From the NCBI GenBank assembly GCA_018062085.1, contig JAGOSY010000011.1, forward strand, positions 100,939-164,938: a stretch of DNA of 64,000 bases, given 5' to 3'. Below, one piece after another: positions 1 through 8,937 of this stretch. How positions within the stretch are numbered: the stretch's first letter is position 1; every line of letters starts with the position of its first letter. The translations under genes and the position numbers were made by a program. The notes beneath the pieces are model-generated. The model saw nothing but the letters and a program-made list of their open reading frames with translations. It made no database searches and had not been told where the DNA came from. The stretch is from a bacterium. Lineage in GTDB: Bacteria; Cyanobacteriota; Vampirovibrionia; Obscuribacterales; Obscuribacteraceae.

Positions 1-245
<245 letters not shown>

Positions 246-274
246 CTAGAATCCAAATTCATACACAAGAGCAG

Positions 275-1288
275 TTACTCTTCAACATCAGTAAGATCGT
301 AGACCTTACTTTCGTTACTAGCCTTACCGGCCTCATCCTCAGCTTGACCGGCAGAAGCAGAATCAGAATCAGAATCGCTAGCTGAAAGCGAAGCTTCGTA
401 TGCCGCCTTGATTTCTTCAAAGGGAATATCTTGTGTACTTCTCTCATTGCCAATAGATTCAAGGCTCTCAGAAGTCTCCGTACCAGAAGAAGGAACCATA
501 GTTTCTTCTTCTGCCACCGCGGTGACAACAGGAGTGATATCGATAACTTCTGAAGTCTCTAAAACAGGGGCTGCACTGGCTTTTTCCGCCTGGGCTCGCT
601 CGTATGCCTCAGCCGCTTCACCGGTAAGAGCAACCGCCACGTTAACAAGAGCTGGTCTTAAAACTTTCTCGCGGAACATATAACCATTGCGCAACTGATG
701 TGCCACAGCACCGTCAGGCACTTCATTAGTAGGTACTTCTTGCACCGGCTCGTGATACATCGGATCAAATGGCTCGCCAATTGGCTGCATTTGCTTAATG
801 CCAACCTGCTCTAGGCAACGGCCAAAGCGGGTACATACCATCTTCAAACTGTCGAGCATGACTTTAGGCTCAGTCTTCTCAGTCAATTTTGACTGGGCCA
901 TGTCTAAGTCGTCAAGGGCTGGCAAAATTGCTTCAAGAGCCTTCTGCATTCCCACCGCTTGAAATTCTTCACGCTCGCGATCAATGCGTTTGCGATAGTT
1001 CTCAAAGTCGGCAGCCAAGCGCTTGTATGAATTTTCCCATTCGCTCGCCTTGCCTTCTGAGTCTCGCAAGGCATTTTCAAGATTATTGATTGCCAGTTGA
1101 GCACCCTTATCATTTTGCCCAGCTGGCGCCTTAGCGCCCAAATCAAGGCCAAAAGTCTCAGGATCAGGAGTGTCGCCACCCGCATACATAGCCCTATAAA
1201 AAGCCTTCGCCTTAGACTGGCGATCTTCTTTTTCTTTTGACGACTCCTCAGTTGGAGGGGTCAAGGCGTCGTTATCGTCAATAGCCAT
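275..1288 (-). CDS. grpE: GrpE nucleotide exchange factor with long acidic C-terminal tail
   Basis: The protein has 337 residues, much longer than the usual GrpE of about 180-210. The GrpE core spans roughly residues 65-225: a long coiled coil (YKRLAADFENYRKRI) and the beta-wing end (GEPFDPMYHEPVQ, NGYMFREKVLRPALVNVA). About 70 residues precede it. After it come about 110 residues rich in Ser, Glu and Ala (a run of alternating S and D near the end) with no recognised domain. GrpE opens the DnaK nucleotide pocket and releases ADP. dnaK follows 35 bp downstream. No CIRCE inverted repeat was seen in the 166 bp upstream. The core identity is secure; the role of the tail is unknown. Confidence 0.95.
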   Translation of the reverse strand: MAIDDNDALTPPTEESSKEKEDRQSKAKAFYRAMYAGGDTPDPETFGLDLGAKAPAGQNDKGAQLAINNLENALRDSEGKASEWENSYKRLAADFENYRKRIDREREEFQAVGMQKALEAILPALDDLDMAQSKLTEKTEPKVMLDSLKMVCTRFGRCLEQVGIKQMQPIGEPFDPMYHEPVQEVPTNEVPDGAVAHQLRNGYMFREKVLRPALVNVAVALTGEAAEAYERAQAEKASAAPVLETSEVIDITPVVTAVAEEETMVPSSGTETSESLESIGNERSTQDIPFEEIKAAYEASLSASDSDSDSASAGQAEDEAGKASNESKVYDLTDVEE

Positions 1289-1454
1289 CCCAGAAAAGGT
1301 CTCCCAACTATCTTGACAAATGCCAAGCGGTATAAATCACTAACTCTAATTTTAAACGCGAGCCTTATAATTCTAATGCCTTTGGCAGGCAATAATGCGA
1401 ATTACTCGCCGATCTTAAAAACCGCAAACTTAAAAACACAAAACTAAAAAACTT

Positions 1455-2534
1455 ATGTATATCGAAGAAACCGCACGCTTGGCACTATATGCCCCTGGAG
1501 AATTCGGCAAAGGTAGCTCTAAAACCGCTGAAGGAGTGCTACGTTACGGCCAAAATCCGATAACTTGTGTAGTTGACCAAAGCCAAGTTGGCAAGTCAAT
1601 TAAGTCTGTTACAGGAATCGACGTAGAAGCACCAATTGTTGGCAGCATAGAAGAAGCCTTGGCACTAGGTGCAGACGCTCTACTCTTGGGCACAGCCTGG
1701 AATGGCGGCGCTATGCCCGAGCACTGGCGGCAAGACATCGTCAAGGCAATAGCCGGAGGCCTTGATGTCATCAACGGTCTTCATGACTTCCTTGAAGACG
1801 ATGCCAATATTGTTGCCGCAGCCAAAGAGCACGGTAAGCGTCTCTTTGACGTGCGCAAACCGCCTGAAAACCTCCCGGTGGCTGCAGGTCGAGTACTCGA
1901 TAACGGCAAATACAAAGGTGAAGACAGCCTTGTGGTGCTAACTATTGGCAGCGATTGCTCTGTGGGCAAGATGACAGTAGCCCTTGAAACTCAAAGATCG
2001 GCCAATAAAAAAGGCAAAGAAGCTGCATTTGTAGCCACGGGCCAAACAGGAATTATGATCTGCGGTCGCGGCATAGCTATTGATAGAGTAATCGGCGACT
2101 TTATGGCCGGTGCTACAGAGATGATGGTACTAGAAGCAGTTCAAAAGGCCCCTGTAGTTTTGGTCGAAGGCCAAGGTTCATTGGCCCATCCAGGATTTTC
2201 TGGAGTTACCATGGCACTAGTGCACGGCTCGTGCCCACAGGCCATGATTATTTGCCATCGACCGAGTCGCACCCATATCAAAGGCACAAACTTTGCTATT
2301 TCAGATTTGAACAGACTAATAGCGACCTATGAGTCAATGGCTGCCTACATGCGACCAAGCAAAGTTATTGCCGTAGCGCTAAACACCAGTGACCTTAGCG
2401 AATCTGAGGCTCAAGCTGCCATAGCCGAAGTTGGGGCTCAGACGAAACTGCCCACTACAGACCCGGTAAGATTCTCTGCCGATATACTCTGGCAAGCAAT
2501 TGAAGATTTTTCCCTTACTCCATCCATTCACTAA
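1455..2534 (+). CDS. dgcN: DUF1611 P-loop protein, DgcN-type D-glutamate N-acetyltransferase
   Basis: The protein has 359 residues with an N-terminal Rossmann-like half (about 1-150) and a C-terminal P-loop half. The P-loop G-S-D-C-S-V-G-K-M-T spans residues 165-174, and the EGQGSLAHPG and HRPSRTH motifs follow; these are typical of the DUF1611 family. In characterised marine bacteria a DUF1611 member, DgcN, N-acetylates D-glutamate, and its partner DgcA racemises the N-acetyl product. The next gene here, 12 bp downstream, is a DgcA-like enolase-superfamily enzyme, which makes that pathway the best guess. No activity can be read from sequence alone. The ATG is preceded by an A-rich stretch without a clear ribosome binding site. 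Confidence 0.8.
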   Translation: MYIEETARLALYAPGEFGKGSSKTAEGVLRYGQNPITCVVDQSQVGKSIKSVTGIDVEAPIVGSIEEALALGADALLLGTAWNGGAMPEHWRQDIVKAIAGGLDVINGLHDFLEDDANIVAAAKEHGKRLFDVRKPPENLPVAAGRVLDNGKYKGEDSLVVLTIGSDCSVGKMTVALETQRSANKKGKEAAFVATGQTGIMICGRGIAIDRVIGDFMAGATEMMVLEAVQKAPVVLVEGQGSLAHPGFSGVTMALVHGSCPQAMIICHRPSRTHIKGTNFAISDLNRLIATYESMAAYMRPSKVIAVALNTSDLSESEAQAAIAEVGAQTKLPTTDPVRFSADILWQAIEDFSLTPSIH

Positions 2535-2546
2535 TAAGGAAAGTCT

Positions 2547-3617
2547 GTGAAATCAGCAGCAAATACAAAATCAAAGTCTATTACTCTCAGCTTTGAAGCG
2601 CTTGACCTGACCCTAGCCTACCCTTTTGGCATTTCTTATGGCACTTCTAGTACTTCACATAATGTCTTAGTCAAACTAGAATACGACGGCCACATCGGTC
2701 TAGGTGAAGCATCTCCTGCCAGCTATCACAGCGAAACCCCGGCAACGGTGCTGGCAGTGCTAAGCGAAATTTGCTCTAAGCAAGAAAAGATTTTGGGCAA
2801 CGACCCTTTTGCCGCTGTTGAAGTGGCCAGGCAAATGGACCTTTTGATCGCTGGAAATTACTCAGCCAAAGCCGCCATCGAAATGGCGATGCACGACCTG
2901 TCCGGGAAAATTTGCGGTCAGCCAACTTATAAGATGCTGGGCCTCTCAGGTCACGCTTATCCGATGACCGATTTCACCATTGGCATTGATTCGCCCGAAA
3001 TGATTGAGCGAAAAACTAAAGAGGCTGTTGAAGCAGGCTATAAGATGCTCAAAGTCAAAGTAGGCACCAACTACGATCATCAAATCATCAAAAGCGTGCG
3101 AAAAATGGCGCCTAATCTACCGCTTCGTGTTGACGCCAACGGCGGCTGGTCAGTTAAACAAGCTATTGAAATGTCTAAATTTTTGGCCGACCATGGCGTG
3201 GAATTTATAGAGCAGCCGCTGGCGAAAAACGCCCTGGTTGAAGATTTTCGCCTGGTCAGACAAAATGCAGCCATTCCCATATTTGCCGACGAAAGCGTCT
3301 GTCGCTCCACCGATGTAGCAAGACTAGCCGGTGCAATAGATGGAGTTGTTGTGAAATTAGCGAAATGCGGGGGACTGCTAGAGGCTATTAAAGTAATTGC
3401 GACGGCCCGCGCCCACTCTATGAAAGTGATGTTCGGCATGATGATTGAGTCATCGATTGGCGTCACCGCAGCGGCCCATCTCTCTAGCTTATGCGACTAT
3501 CTAGACCTAGATGGCGCCTTACTTTTGCGCGACGATCCTTATCAAGGTGCTGTGTACGACGATGGTTATTTACGCCTACCAGAAAGCCCAGGCCTCGGAG
3601 TCTCTGAACGCAAATAG
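2547..3617 (+). CDS. dgcA: Enolase-superfamily epimerase (DgcA / dipeptide epimerase type)
   Basis: This 356-residue protein belongs to the muconate lactonizing/dipeptide epimerase group. The K-x-K motif is K169/K171 and the opposite catalytic Lys is K270 (VVVKLAKCGGL), giving the two-base 1,1-proton transfer arrangement. The metal ligands are D196 (RVDANGGW), E222 (EQPL) and D248 (ADES). The C-terminal DLDGALLL stretch is characteristic of Ala-Glu epimerases. Next to a dgcN homologue it could act as the N-acetyl-D-glutamate racemase; alternatively it epimerises L-Ala-D-Glu from peptidoglycan. Both roles handle wall-derived D-glutamate. The start is GTG after AGGAAAG. It converges with a GntR-type gene only 17 bp away. 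Confidence 0.85.
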   Translation: MKSAANTKSKSITLSFEALDLTLAYPFGISYGTSSTSHNVLVKLEYDGHIGLGEASPASYHSETPATVLAVLSEICSKQEKILGNDPFAAVEVARQMDLLIAGNYSAKAAIEMAMHDLSGKICGQPTYKMLGLSGHAYPMTDFTIGIDSPEMIERKTKEAVEAGYKMLKVKVGTNYDHQIIKSVRKMAPNLPLRVDANGGWSVKQAIEMSKFLADHGVEFIEQPLAKNALVEDFRLVRQNAAIPIFADESVCRSTDVARLAGAIDGVVVKLAKCGGLLEAIKVIATARAHSMKVMFGMMIESSIGVTAAAHLSSLCDYLDLDGALLLRDDPYQGAVYDDGYLRLPESPGLGVSERK

Positions 3618-3634
3618 GTCTTGCAAGTAAGAAC

Positions 3635-4558
3635 TTAGCCCCACTTAACCAATCTATCTTTTATGCGCTCAATGGTTGATGGCGAATAGAGCTTGAATGC
3701 TTTGATTTTATTGCGCGGCACAAGGGCCGCCACAGTCTCTTCACTCAAGCTGTCACAAACAAACAGATTGGCATGCTTGACAATATATTTCAGTTCTTGT
3801 TGTTCATCGCGACCAATTGCCCTCACTGCCACTTCTTCTCCCCGCATGGCTGCCACCAAATTCGATGCCATGTGCAGCAGGGTAGGAGAAACAGAAACCA
3901 AAACTACTAGACTCTGAGCCGGTAAATTGGCAACGGCTTCAAGCTCTACTCTAGCTGGCTCAATATTGCATGCCACCAGCCGAGTTAAGTCAGTGACATG
4001 CTTTTGAAATGAAAACAAATGATAGAGGCTAGCCACCAGCAGAGACTCTTTCATTTGACCAAGATCTGCTAATAACTCAAGGGGAGTAATTGTCTCAACC
4101 GGAATCTTAAAATGCGGAGCAAGCTCACCGACAATTACTTTGTGAAAATCTCTGTTGGCATCAACCGCAAGAATGCGCTTGACCGGCTTACGCGCCTTCA
4201 AAGTGGCCAGACAAGCTTGAACTTGCTCGTTTGAGTAACCACGCTCTGAAGCTCTAGCGACAAACTCACTAAACATTTCATCTAAATTAAGAGCGGCATC
4301 TTCGGCCTCTGACTTGCGCCCAGTAGAAGCAACTCGCACTCCGCTACCTTGGCGAACTTCTAACAAGCCGACCTCGGCCATGTGATTGTATGCAGCGGTA
4401 ATGGTGCTGTAATGCACTCCTAGGCGGTCAGCCAAAGCACGGATGCTGGGCAGCTTTTCGTGAGCAGCAAGAGTACCCGAAGCAATTTGCAAACCAAGCT
4501 GCTCAATTAGTTGATCTCTAATTGGAACAGCGCTCTCTTTGTTGATACTAATTTTCAA
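3635..4558 (-). CDS. GntR-family transcription regulator
   Basis: The 307-residue protein has a GntR winged helix in residues 1-75 (PIRDQLIEQLGLQIASGTL, then LPSIRALADRLGVHYSTITAAYNHM). The C-terminal 200 residues are alpha/beta and resemble a ligand-binding domain, not the aminotransferase fold of MocR proteins. The start is TTG at 4558, preceded by GGAAAG. It lies 23 bp downstream of tadC on the same strand, so it may be the last gene of the pilus operon, and it converges on dgcA. Its target could be the pilus locus or the dgc pair; the sequence does not decide. Confidence 0.85.
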   Translation of the reverse strand: MKISINKESAVPIRDQLIEQLGLQIASGTLAAHEKLPSIRALADRLGVHYSTITAAYNHMAEVGLLEVRQGSGVRVASTGRKSEAEDAALNLDEMFSEFVARASERGYSNEQVQACLATLKARKPVKRILAVDANRDFHKVIVGELAPHFKIPVETITPLELLADLGQMKESLLVASLYHLFSFQKHVTDLTRLVACNIEPARVELEAVANLPAQSLVVLVSVSPTLLHMASNLVAAMRGEEVAVRAIGRDEQQELKYIVKHANLFVCDSLSEETVAALVPRNKIKAFKLYSPSTIERIKDRLVKWG

Positions 4559-4580
4559 GTGCTTTCCAACTCTTTGGTTA

Positions 4581-5459
4581 CTACTGGCCCATGCCCAAAC
4601 CAGTCAAGGGTCGAACTTGTTCAAAGAAGATTATAAGGGAGGGAGCAAGTACCAACACCATCAAAGTTGGCATAATGCAAAACCAAAGAGGGAATGCCAT
4701 TAGTACAGGCAGCCTGGCAGCTTTCTCTTCAGCCTTCTGACCAAGTTTGTCACGCAAAAACTCGGCTTGATTGCGCAATACCTTAGAAACGCTGATGCCA
4801 AGCTGTGCACTCTGGTTGAGCGCAGAAGAAAGAGAGCGCAGTTCATCCACGCCGGTGCGGTTATAGAGCTCTTGGTAAGCTTTCTCGCGATTCATACCTA
4901 GCAAAACATCTCGACTCAAAGTCAACAGCTCATCGTTAATAGCCGATGACAAGGCAGTTCTCTCACTTGCAACTTTTTGAATAGTGGCATCTAGACCCAA
5001 CCCGGCGTCCACACAAAGCACCATCAAATCAATCACTTGAGGCAAACTATTGGCCACAGACTGCTGACGCTTCTTAGCCAGGAACGACAAGAAACAGTCT
5101 GGAGAGAAAAATAAGACAATCAGTGCCAAAAGAGCAAAGCCAGGATGAACAAATAGGGGCAGAAAAATAGTGAGCAAACAAGGATAGATCTTCGTGGCGC
5201 ACAGGCTACCAAAATAGAGGTTATTGCGTAATCCAGCAAAAACTAAGCGCTGCTGCAACCAAACAAGATAATTACCAGGAGCAAGTCTCAGTAAGTAGAC
5301 GGCTGGCTCAGTTAAAAATGCTGGTAATAACAGGGCACTTGCCTGATTGCTTTTAGCATTCGACTGGAAGAAGACCAAGAGCAAGAGAAGAAGAAGAAGA
5401 ACGGCAGCAGCAACCAGCTCTGGATAGATTGCAAGAAACTGAGTGAACGAAGAAAGCAT
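4581..5459 (-). CDS. tadC: TadC-like inner-membrane protein (T2SSF family)
   Basis: The 292-residue protein begins with a strongly hydrophobic helix (residues about 14-31), has a second hydrophobic block near 90-130, and ends with a further membrane pair (about 250-280). The cytoplasmic part carries the T2SF signature (LPQVIDLMVLCVDAGLGLDATIQKV). TadC and TadB form the GspF-like platform that couples the ATPase to pilin insertion in Flp pili. The gene starts 1 bp after tadB ends, so translation is probably coupled. The family is certain. TadC rather than TadB is assigned because it is the distal of the two paralogues. Confidence 0.9.
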   Translation of the reverse strand: MLSSFTQFLAIYPELVAAAVLLLLLLLLVFFQSNAKSNQASALLLPAFLTEPAVYLLRLAPGNYLVWLQQRLVFAGLRNNLYFGSLCATKIYPCLLTIFLPLFVHPGFALLALIVLFFSPDCFLSFLAKKRQQSVANSLPQVIDLMVLCVDAGLGLDATIQKVASERTALSSAINDELLTLSRDVLLGMNREKAYQELYNRTGVDELRSLSSALNQSAQLGISVSKVLRNQAEFLRDKLGQKAEEKAARLPVLMAFPLWFCIMPTLMVLVLAPSLIIFFEQVRPLTGLGMGQ

Positions 5460-5460
5460 C

Positions 5461-6507
5461 CTAAATTTTCACCTCAGTCATCTTGTTAATCAACACTATG
5501 CCAACACACTCAAGCACTACAGCTAGCAATAGCAACATACGGCCAAGATCGCTGGTAAATAACGGCTCTAAATAACCAGGGCTTAGAAACTCAAGAGCAG
5601 TACCCAACATCAGAGGCAAAAGCCCTACAATAATTCCCGTCAATCGGCTTTGGCTTGTCAATACACGCACTTGCCTCTTCAACTTAAGCCTTTGTCGCAA
5701 AGTCAAATTGGTCTTCTCTAAAAGTTCAGCTAGACTGCCACCCACCTCAGCTTGAATAGTGATAGCACGCCTAATCAAGTCAAGCTCATCTGATTTGTAC
5801 TTAGCTACTGTGGAGCTCAGCGCTTCACCAAAAGGCTGTCCTAAATTGATACGCTGAAGAATTTGAGCGAACTCATCACCTAGAGGCTGAGCAGATTCTT
5901 TGCCGACAGAGCGCACAGCCTGCGGCACGCTATGACCAGTACGCAAAACTGAAACCATCAAATCTATGGCATCGGGAAGTTGTTCAATAAACTTGGTACG
6001 CTTTCGTGTGGCCAGTACGGCAACATAAATCAGAGGCAGAGAGCAACACACCAGAGACAGTGCCAGACAAATTAGCTCAGACAGAGCAAATATGTAAGCA
6101 ACCAAGCCTGGCACTAGGGCACAGGCGAACAGAACTGAAACAAAGTCAGAAACCGACATTGCAATAGCAGACTGCTCAACCAAGCGCACCAACCAAAGTG
6201 GTGCCGACAAGCGAGCGAACTTAGGAATAGCAACTTGGGGCCTAAGTATCGAGACAAATAGTGGAGATGTGCTATTAGAATTCTTAGCAGGGCCACTGAT
6301 TAGGTCACTAGAAGTACCAGAGGAGGCAACTAAAACTGGAGTCTCTAACTGCTTATTGGCAGAACTACTAAGTGCTTGCCGCACGCGCAGTGCAACTTGC
6401 TTTCTCCGTTTCGAAATTTTGATCAAACGAACAGCAAGTACGCCAGCTAAGATAGAAAAAACCAAAATAGCAACTAAATTAGCTATATTCAAGTTAGCAA
6501 AATTCAT
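5461..6507 (-). CDS. tadB: TadB-like inner-membrane protein (T2SSF family)
   Basis: The 348-residue protein starts with a membrane helix (about 8-27), has a hydrophobic hairpin near 115-165 and a terminal helix pair near 290-345. Between them is the T2SF cytoplasmic domain (LPDAIDLMVSVLRTGHSVPQAV, later EVGGSLAELLEKTNLTLRQR). It is the partner of TadC in the pilus assembly platform. Its ATG overlaps the cpaF stop in an ATGA arrangement, and tadC follows 1 bp downstream, showing a tightly packed operon. A stretch of about 70 polar residues after the first helix is longer than in many homologues. Confidence 0.9.
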   Translation of the reverse strand: MNFANLNIANLVAILVFSILAGVLAVRLIKISKRRKQVALRVRQALSSSANKQLETPVLVASSGTSSDLISGPAKNSNSTSPLFVSILRPQVAIPKFARLSAPLWLVRLVEQSAIAMSVSDFVSVLFACALVPGLVAYIFALSELICLALSLVCCSLPLIYVAVLATRKRTKFIEQLPDAIDLMVSVLRTGHSVPQAVRSVGKESAQPLGDEFAQILQRINLGQPFGEALSSTVAKYKSDELDLIRRAITIQAEVGGSLAELLEKTNLTLRQRLKLKRQVRVLTSQSRLTGIIVGLLPLMLGTALEFLSPGYLEPLFTSDLGRMLLLLAVVLECVGIVLINKMTEVKI

Positions 6508-8090
6508 GGGGCACCATCACTTATTGAAGAGTCGACGTGACTTGACGACCTTTCAGCTTCGGCTGTCTGAGCTTCCTTAAATTGACAATCAAATCGGCTC
6601 TCATCCTCAGGCTCGAACCAGTAAGAAGGCAGCGGTAATCCGTGTTCAACAAAGCGTTCTGATTTAAGCGGTCTGATACCACAAGCATTGTGAAATCCAA
6701 TAGAGTTGCCGTCGTGACCAGCGCCAATTTGACGAAACTCAAATAGGTCTTGCATTCCCACTACGCCTTCTTGCACGCCGGTAACTTCAGTGATACTGAC
6801 TACTCTTCGTGTACCATCAGAGAGACGCTTGACTTGAACCACTAGGTCAAAAGCTGAACCAATTTGTTCACGAATACTGCGCTGCGAGAGTTCAACGCCT
6901 GACAACAAAACCAAGGTCTCAATGCGACTGAGAGCATCACGACCACTATTGGCGTGAACTGTAGTGAGCGAACCTTCGTGACCAGTATTCATGGCCTGTA
7001 GCATGTCTAAGGCCTCAGGTCCACGTACCTCTCCTACCACAATACGATCTGGTCTCATACGCAAGGCGTTCTTTACTAGCTCACGTTGACCGACGGCACC
7101 ACTACCTTCGGTGTTAGGCGGTCTCGACTCAAGGCGAATGACATGGCGCTGCTGAAGGCGTAATTCAGCAGTATCTTCAATGGTGACAATTCGCTCACTG
7201 TCACCAATATAAGATGACAGCACATTAAGCAAGGTGGTCTTTCCAGCTGATGTTCCGCCAGAAATCAGGATATTGAGCCTAGCCTTAACAGCCTGCTGAA
7301 GAAAATCAGCCATATTCTTAGTTAACGCATTTTTTTCAATCAAGTCTTCAAAAGCAAATGGAACTGGTCTAAAGCGTCGAATTGATAGAACAGGCCCATC
7401 AAGGGAAAGGGGCGGAATAATGGCATTAACTCGGGAGCCATCAGGCAGACGGGCATCGACTATAGGTGAAGACTCGTCTATGCGACGACCGATTCTTGCG
7501 ACAATGCGATTGATGATGTGCAGTAAGTGATGATCATCTTTAAAGCGAATAGCAGTTTCAACCAGCTTGCCATCACGATCTATCCAAACACTTTGCGAAC
7601 CATTGACCAAAATGTCGTTCACCATAGGATCAGACAAAAGTGGTTCAAGTGGACCCAAACCAAGAGTTTCGTAAAGCACCTCTTGCGCCAAATTATCGCG
7701 CTCACTAGTCGAGAGCGGTAGTCTTTCTTCGGCAATGAGTAGGCGAATAGTGCCCTCAATAGCATCTTCTAAGGCTTCATTACCGTCAAGCTGCGTCAGC
7801 ACTGCGACATCAATTGTCTCGATTAATCGCTCATGAATTTTAGATTTTAGATCGTGATAGAGATTAGATTCACGCTCGTCTTTAGCTTCGGCATCAGAAA
7901 TTTTGCTACTGCGCCGACTAAGAGACAGGCCTACTTTCTTTGCCGGCACTTCCTCACTTGGCGACGCAATAGGGGCCGAAGCTACTCTTTCAGGAGCAAG
8001 AACAGGGCTAATAGATTGAACCTTGTCGGCTAGTGGCAGAGAAGGGGAGCTATGACTTTGGCTCGTTAGTAGTTTGCGCAGCTTAGACAT
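6504..8090 (-). CDS. cpaF: CpaF/TadA secretion ATPase
   Basis: The 528-residue hexameric traffic ATPase has a disordered N-terminus (to about 70) and a CpaF N-domain ([20 protein letters not shown]). The P-loop GGTSAGKT spans residues 278-285, followed by an Asp box ([10 protein letters not shown]) and a His-box region ([30 protein letters not shown]). It ends with the [18 protein letters not shown] segment typical of the family. It powers Flp pilin assembly at the TadB/TadC platform. It starts 1 bp after cpaE and overlaps tadB by 4 bp. All catalytic motifs are intact. Confidence 0.95.
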   Translation of the reverse strand: MSKLRKLLTSQSHSSPSLPLADKVQSISPVLAPERVASAPIASPSEEVPAKKVGLSLSRRSSKISDAEAKDERESNLYHDLKSKIHERLIETIDVAVLTQLDGNEALEDAIEGTIRLLIAEERLPLSTSERDNLAQEVLYETLGLGPLEPLLSDPMVNDILVNGSQSVWIDRDGKLVETAIRFKDDHHLLHIINRIVARIGRRIDESSPIVDARLPDGSRVNAIIPPLSLDGPVLSIRRFRPVPFAFEDLIEKNALTKNMADFLQQAVKARLNILISGGTSAGKTTLLNVLSSYIGDSERIVTIEDTAELRLQQRHVIRLESRPPNTEGSGAVGQRELVKNALRMRPDRIVVGEVRGPEALDMLQAMNTGHEGSLTTVHANSGRDALSRIETLVLLSGVELSQRSIREQIGSAFDLVVQVKRLSDGTRRVVSITEVTGVQEGVVGMQDLFEFRQIGAGHDGNSIGFHNACGIRPLKSERFVEHGLPLPSYWFEPEDESRFDCQFKEAQTAEAERSSSHVDSSISDGAP

Positions 8091-8091
8091 A

Positions 8092-8937
8092 TTATTTCTC
8101 TTTACCCAGGCTGGTTTGTTGAAAATTCAAATTGGTCTTCTGAGAATCTAGGCCAGCTCTTTGGCAGGTCGAAAGTAAATCATCAATAGCCTTTGAAAAA
8201 GCAATGCGCGGATACTTTGCTAGAACGGGAACCCCTTCAATAGAAGCACCCTCACAAGCTTCATAGGCATTGGGCAACCGTAACAAGGAAATGCCACTAA
8301 GGTCGTTTGAAAGCTGCTTTTCTATCTCTTTTAACTTACCACCAGAGCGGTTGAGCACAGCAACTAAATGGTCACTGGCAATGCCTAAATCTTGAAACAC
8401 ATCAAGCCAACGACGAGCAGCAGCAAGGGCTGTCACTGTGGGTTCAAGCACCAACACAATACAATCACAGAGATCAAGCATCGAAACCAAATCGAGATTG
8501 ACCGAACGTGGCAAATCAACTACACATGTACCTGGAAGCTCTTTCAGTTTACAGAGCAAGCGCCCAACATCCGATAACGAGACCTGCAGCGCTTGATTGG
8601 CATCTAGGGGCGGGCTAAACAAACGAAACTGTCTAGCCAATTTAGCTGGCTCTAGAACGATATTTTCAGCACAGGCAGCAATTACTTCAGCATCAACAGC
8701 CGAGCGGCGCGTAAGATCAAGCAATGAAAATCGCGGATTGCAGTTTAAAAGGCAGGAAGCATCAGGCTGTTGCAAATTCGCATCAAGCAAAGAGATAGTG
8801 TTTTTTTGAGAACTTAAAGCAAGCGCCGCTGCCAAATTTATGCTTATGGTTGTAGCCCCAACACCACCCTTGGCACCGAGAACTCCAATCACTTTTACTT
8901 TCGCAGTAGTCTGCAATTCACTCTTGCTCAAGATCAT
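8092..8937 (-). CDS. cpaE: CpaE/TadZ-type ParA-like ATPase of the pilus locus
   Basis: The 281-residue protein carries a ParA/MinD-type deviant Walker A, K23-G-G-V-G-A-T-T30, in which the second lysine of the usual KGGVGKTT is replaced by Ala, as is common in TadZ/CpaE proteins. A conserved aspartate strand (CVVDLPRSV) and an ACDCIVLVLEP-like strand follow. These proteins place the Tad machine at a cell pole or focus. The N-terminal response-regulator-like domain of long CpaE proteins is missing, so this is the short form. The ATG directly abuts the tadG stop and has GGTGA upstream. Confidence 0.88.
   Translation of the reverse strand: MILSKSELQTTAKVKVIGVLGAKGGVGATTISINLAAALALSSQKNTISLLDANLQQPDASCLLNCNPRFSLLDLTRRSAVDAEVIAACAENIVLEPAKLARQFRLFSPPLDANQALQVSLSDVGRLLCKLKELPGTCVVDLPRSVNLDLVSMLDLCDCIVLVLEPTVTALAAARRWLDVFQDLGIASDHLVAVLNRSGGKLKEIEKQLSNDLSGISLLRLPNAYEACEGASIEGVPVLAKYPRIAFSKAIDDLLSTCQRAGLDSQKTNLNFQQTSLGKEK

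Noticed and set aside
1289..1454. A CIRCE (HrcA) heat-shock operator before grpE
   Set aside because: No TTAGCACTC-N9-GAGTGCTAA-like repeat is present in the intergenic region.
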